Assembly: GCA_025774425.1 (NCBI GenBank)
Contig: JALGWA010000071.1
Coordinates: forward strand, 1 to 6,745
Direction: 5' to 3'
DNA length: 6,745 nt
Origin: a bacterium
Lineage (GTDB): Bacteria > Arandabacterota > Arandabacteria > Arandabacterales > JALGWA01
The notes beneath the pieces were generated by a model. The model saw only the letters and a program-made list of their open reading frames with translations. It was not told the DNA's origin and did not search any database. The translations under genes and the position numbers were made by a program. Below are positions 6,653-6,745 of the stretch, in pieces. Position 1 is the stretch's first letter, and each line of letters opens with the position of its first letter.

Positions 6653-6745
6653 TCAACCTCCTTCCCGAAGCGCTGTGTGGACTTGCTTCATGTCTCGCTG
6701 CGCCCGGCGCGGGTCACGGTCGTCCCTTGGTTCCGCCCGCATCCG
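6653..6745 (-). CDS. Possible 3' end of an upstream minus-strand gene (partial)
   Basis: A minus-strand frame is open from the window edge to a TGA at 6655-6653, one base before the ATG of the hypothetical gene. The 30 visible residues are strongly charged (RAEPRDDRDPRRAQRD, then MKQVHTALREGG) and match no family I know. Its stop falls within the ribosome-binding region, as in tightly coupled operons. Short open frames are common by chance in G+C-rich DNA, so this is weak. Otherwise the stretch is simply the leader of the downstream gene. Confidence 0.25.
   Translation of the reverse strand, partial: RMRAEPRDDRDPRRAQRDMKQVHTALREGG
6656..6663 (-). promoter_or_regulatory. Strong ribosome binding site of the minus-strand gene
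   Basis: Read on the minus strand this is AAGGAGGT, fully complementary to the usual 16S rRNA 3' end, with GGAGG five bases before the ATG at 6651. It is the best evidence that the hypothetical gene is real and starts there. Confidence 0.85.

Noticed and set aside
6649..6656. TTGACA on the minus strand as a -35 promoter box
   Set aside because: It overlaps the start codon and ribosome binding site of the minus-strand gene, so it cannot serve that gene; no fitting -10 box is seen inside the gene.
6690..6745. Plus-strand ATG at 6690 open to the window edge
   Set aside because: No ribosome binding site precedes it and only 18 codons are visible; nothing distinguishes it from chance.
1..6745. 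Mobile elements, tRNA/rRNA genes, CRISPR arrays or long repeats
   Set aside because: No transposase motifs, terminal inverted repeats, spaced direct repeats or RNA-gene signatures were found on reading both strands.

Overview
The window is a compact six-gene plus-strand operon for short-chain acyl-CoA metabolism, followed by a hairpin and a convergent minus-strand gene. In order, the plus-strand genes encode: the large subunit of a coenzyme B12-dependent acyl-CoA mutase (5' end cut off by the window), its separate B12-binding small subunit, an acyl-CoA dehydrogenase, an MtaA/UroD-superfamily methyltransferase-like protein, an acetyl-CoA acetyltransferase (thiolase) and a 3-hydroxyacyl-CoA dehydrogenase. 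Gaps between them are 20, 63, 19, 24 and 10 bases, and each internal gene has a good Shine-Dalgarno sequence. They are very probably co-transcribed.

The most informative point is the mutase. By family resemblance it would be labelled methylmalonyl-CoA mutase. However, the two residues that recognise the methylmalonyl carboxylate (Tyr89 and Arg207 in the Propionibacterium enzyme) are Phe and Gln here. This is the pair described for isobutyryl-CoA mutase, which interconverts isobutyryl-CoA and n-butyryl-CoA. The neighbours fit: dehydrogenation of butyryl-CoA, oxidation of 3-hydroxybutyryl-CoA and thiolysis of acetoacetyl-CoA are three of the four steps from butyryl-CoA to acetyl-CoA. I therefore read the operon as isobutyrate/butyrate (or valine/branched-acid) oxidation or the reverse, rather than propionate metabolism. 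Enoyl-CoA hydratase, electron-transfer flavoprotein, acyl-CoA activation and the mutase G-protein chaperone are not in the window.

The MtaA/UroD-family gene between the dehydrogenase and the thiolase has no standard step in this pathway. It has the His-x-Cys...Cys zinc site of corrinoid:thiol methyltransferases, so a link to cobamide chemistry is a reasonable but unproven guess.

From 6167 to 6258 there is a GC-rich two-tier hairpin between convergent genes. A 130-residue minus-strand protein (6259-6651) follows, with a perfect AAGGAGGT ribosome binding site. It looks like a small soluble beta-sandwich, vaguely cupredoxin-like protein lacking an evident copper site. Its start lies one base after the stop of another minus-strand frame that runs off the window edge.

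The organism cannot be named from this sequence. DNA is G+C-rich, arginine is often AGG, the first genes use many ATA isoleucine codons, and the mutase subunits are split. An anaerobic or facultative prokaryote living on short-chain acids (a G+C-rich bacterium such as an actinobacterial or deltaproteobacterial-type lineage, or an archaeon) would fit. No RNA genes, mobile elements or CRISPR arrays were seen.
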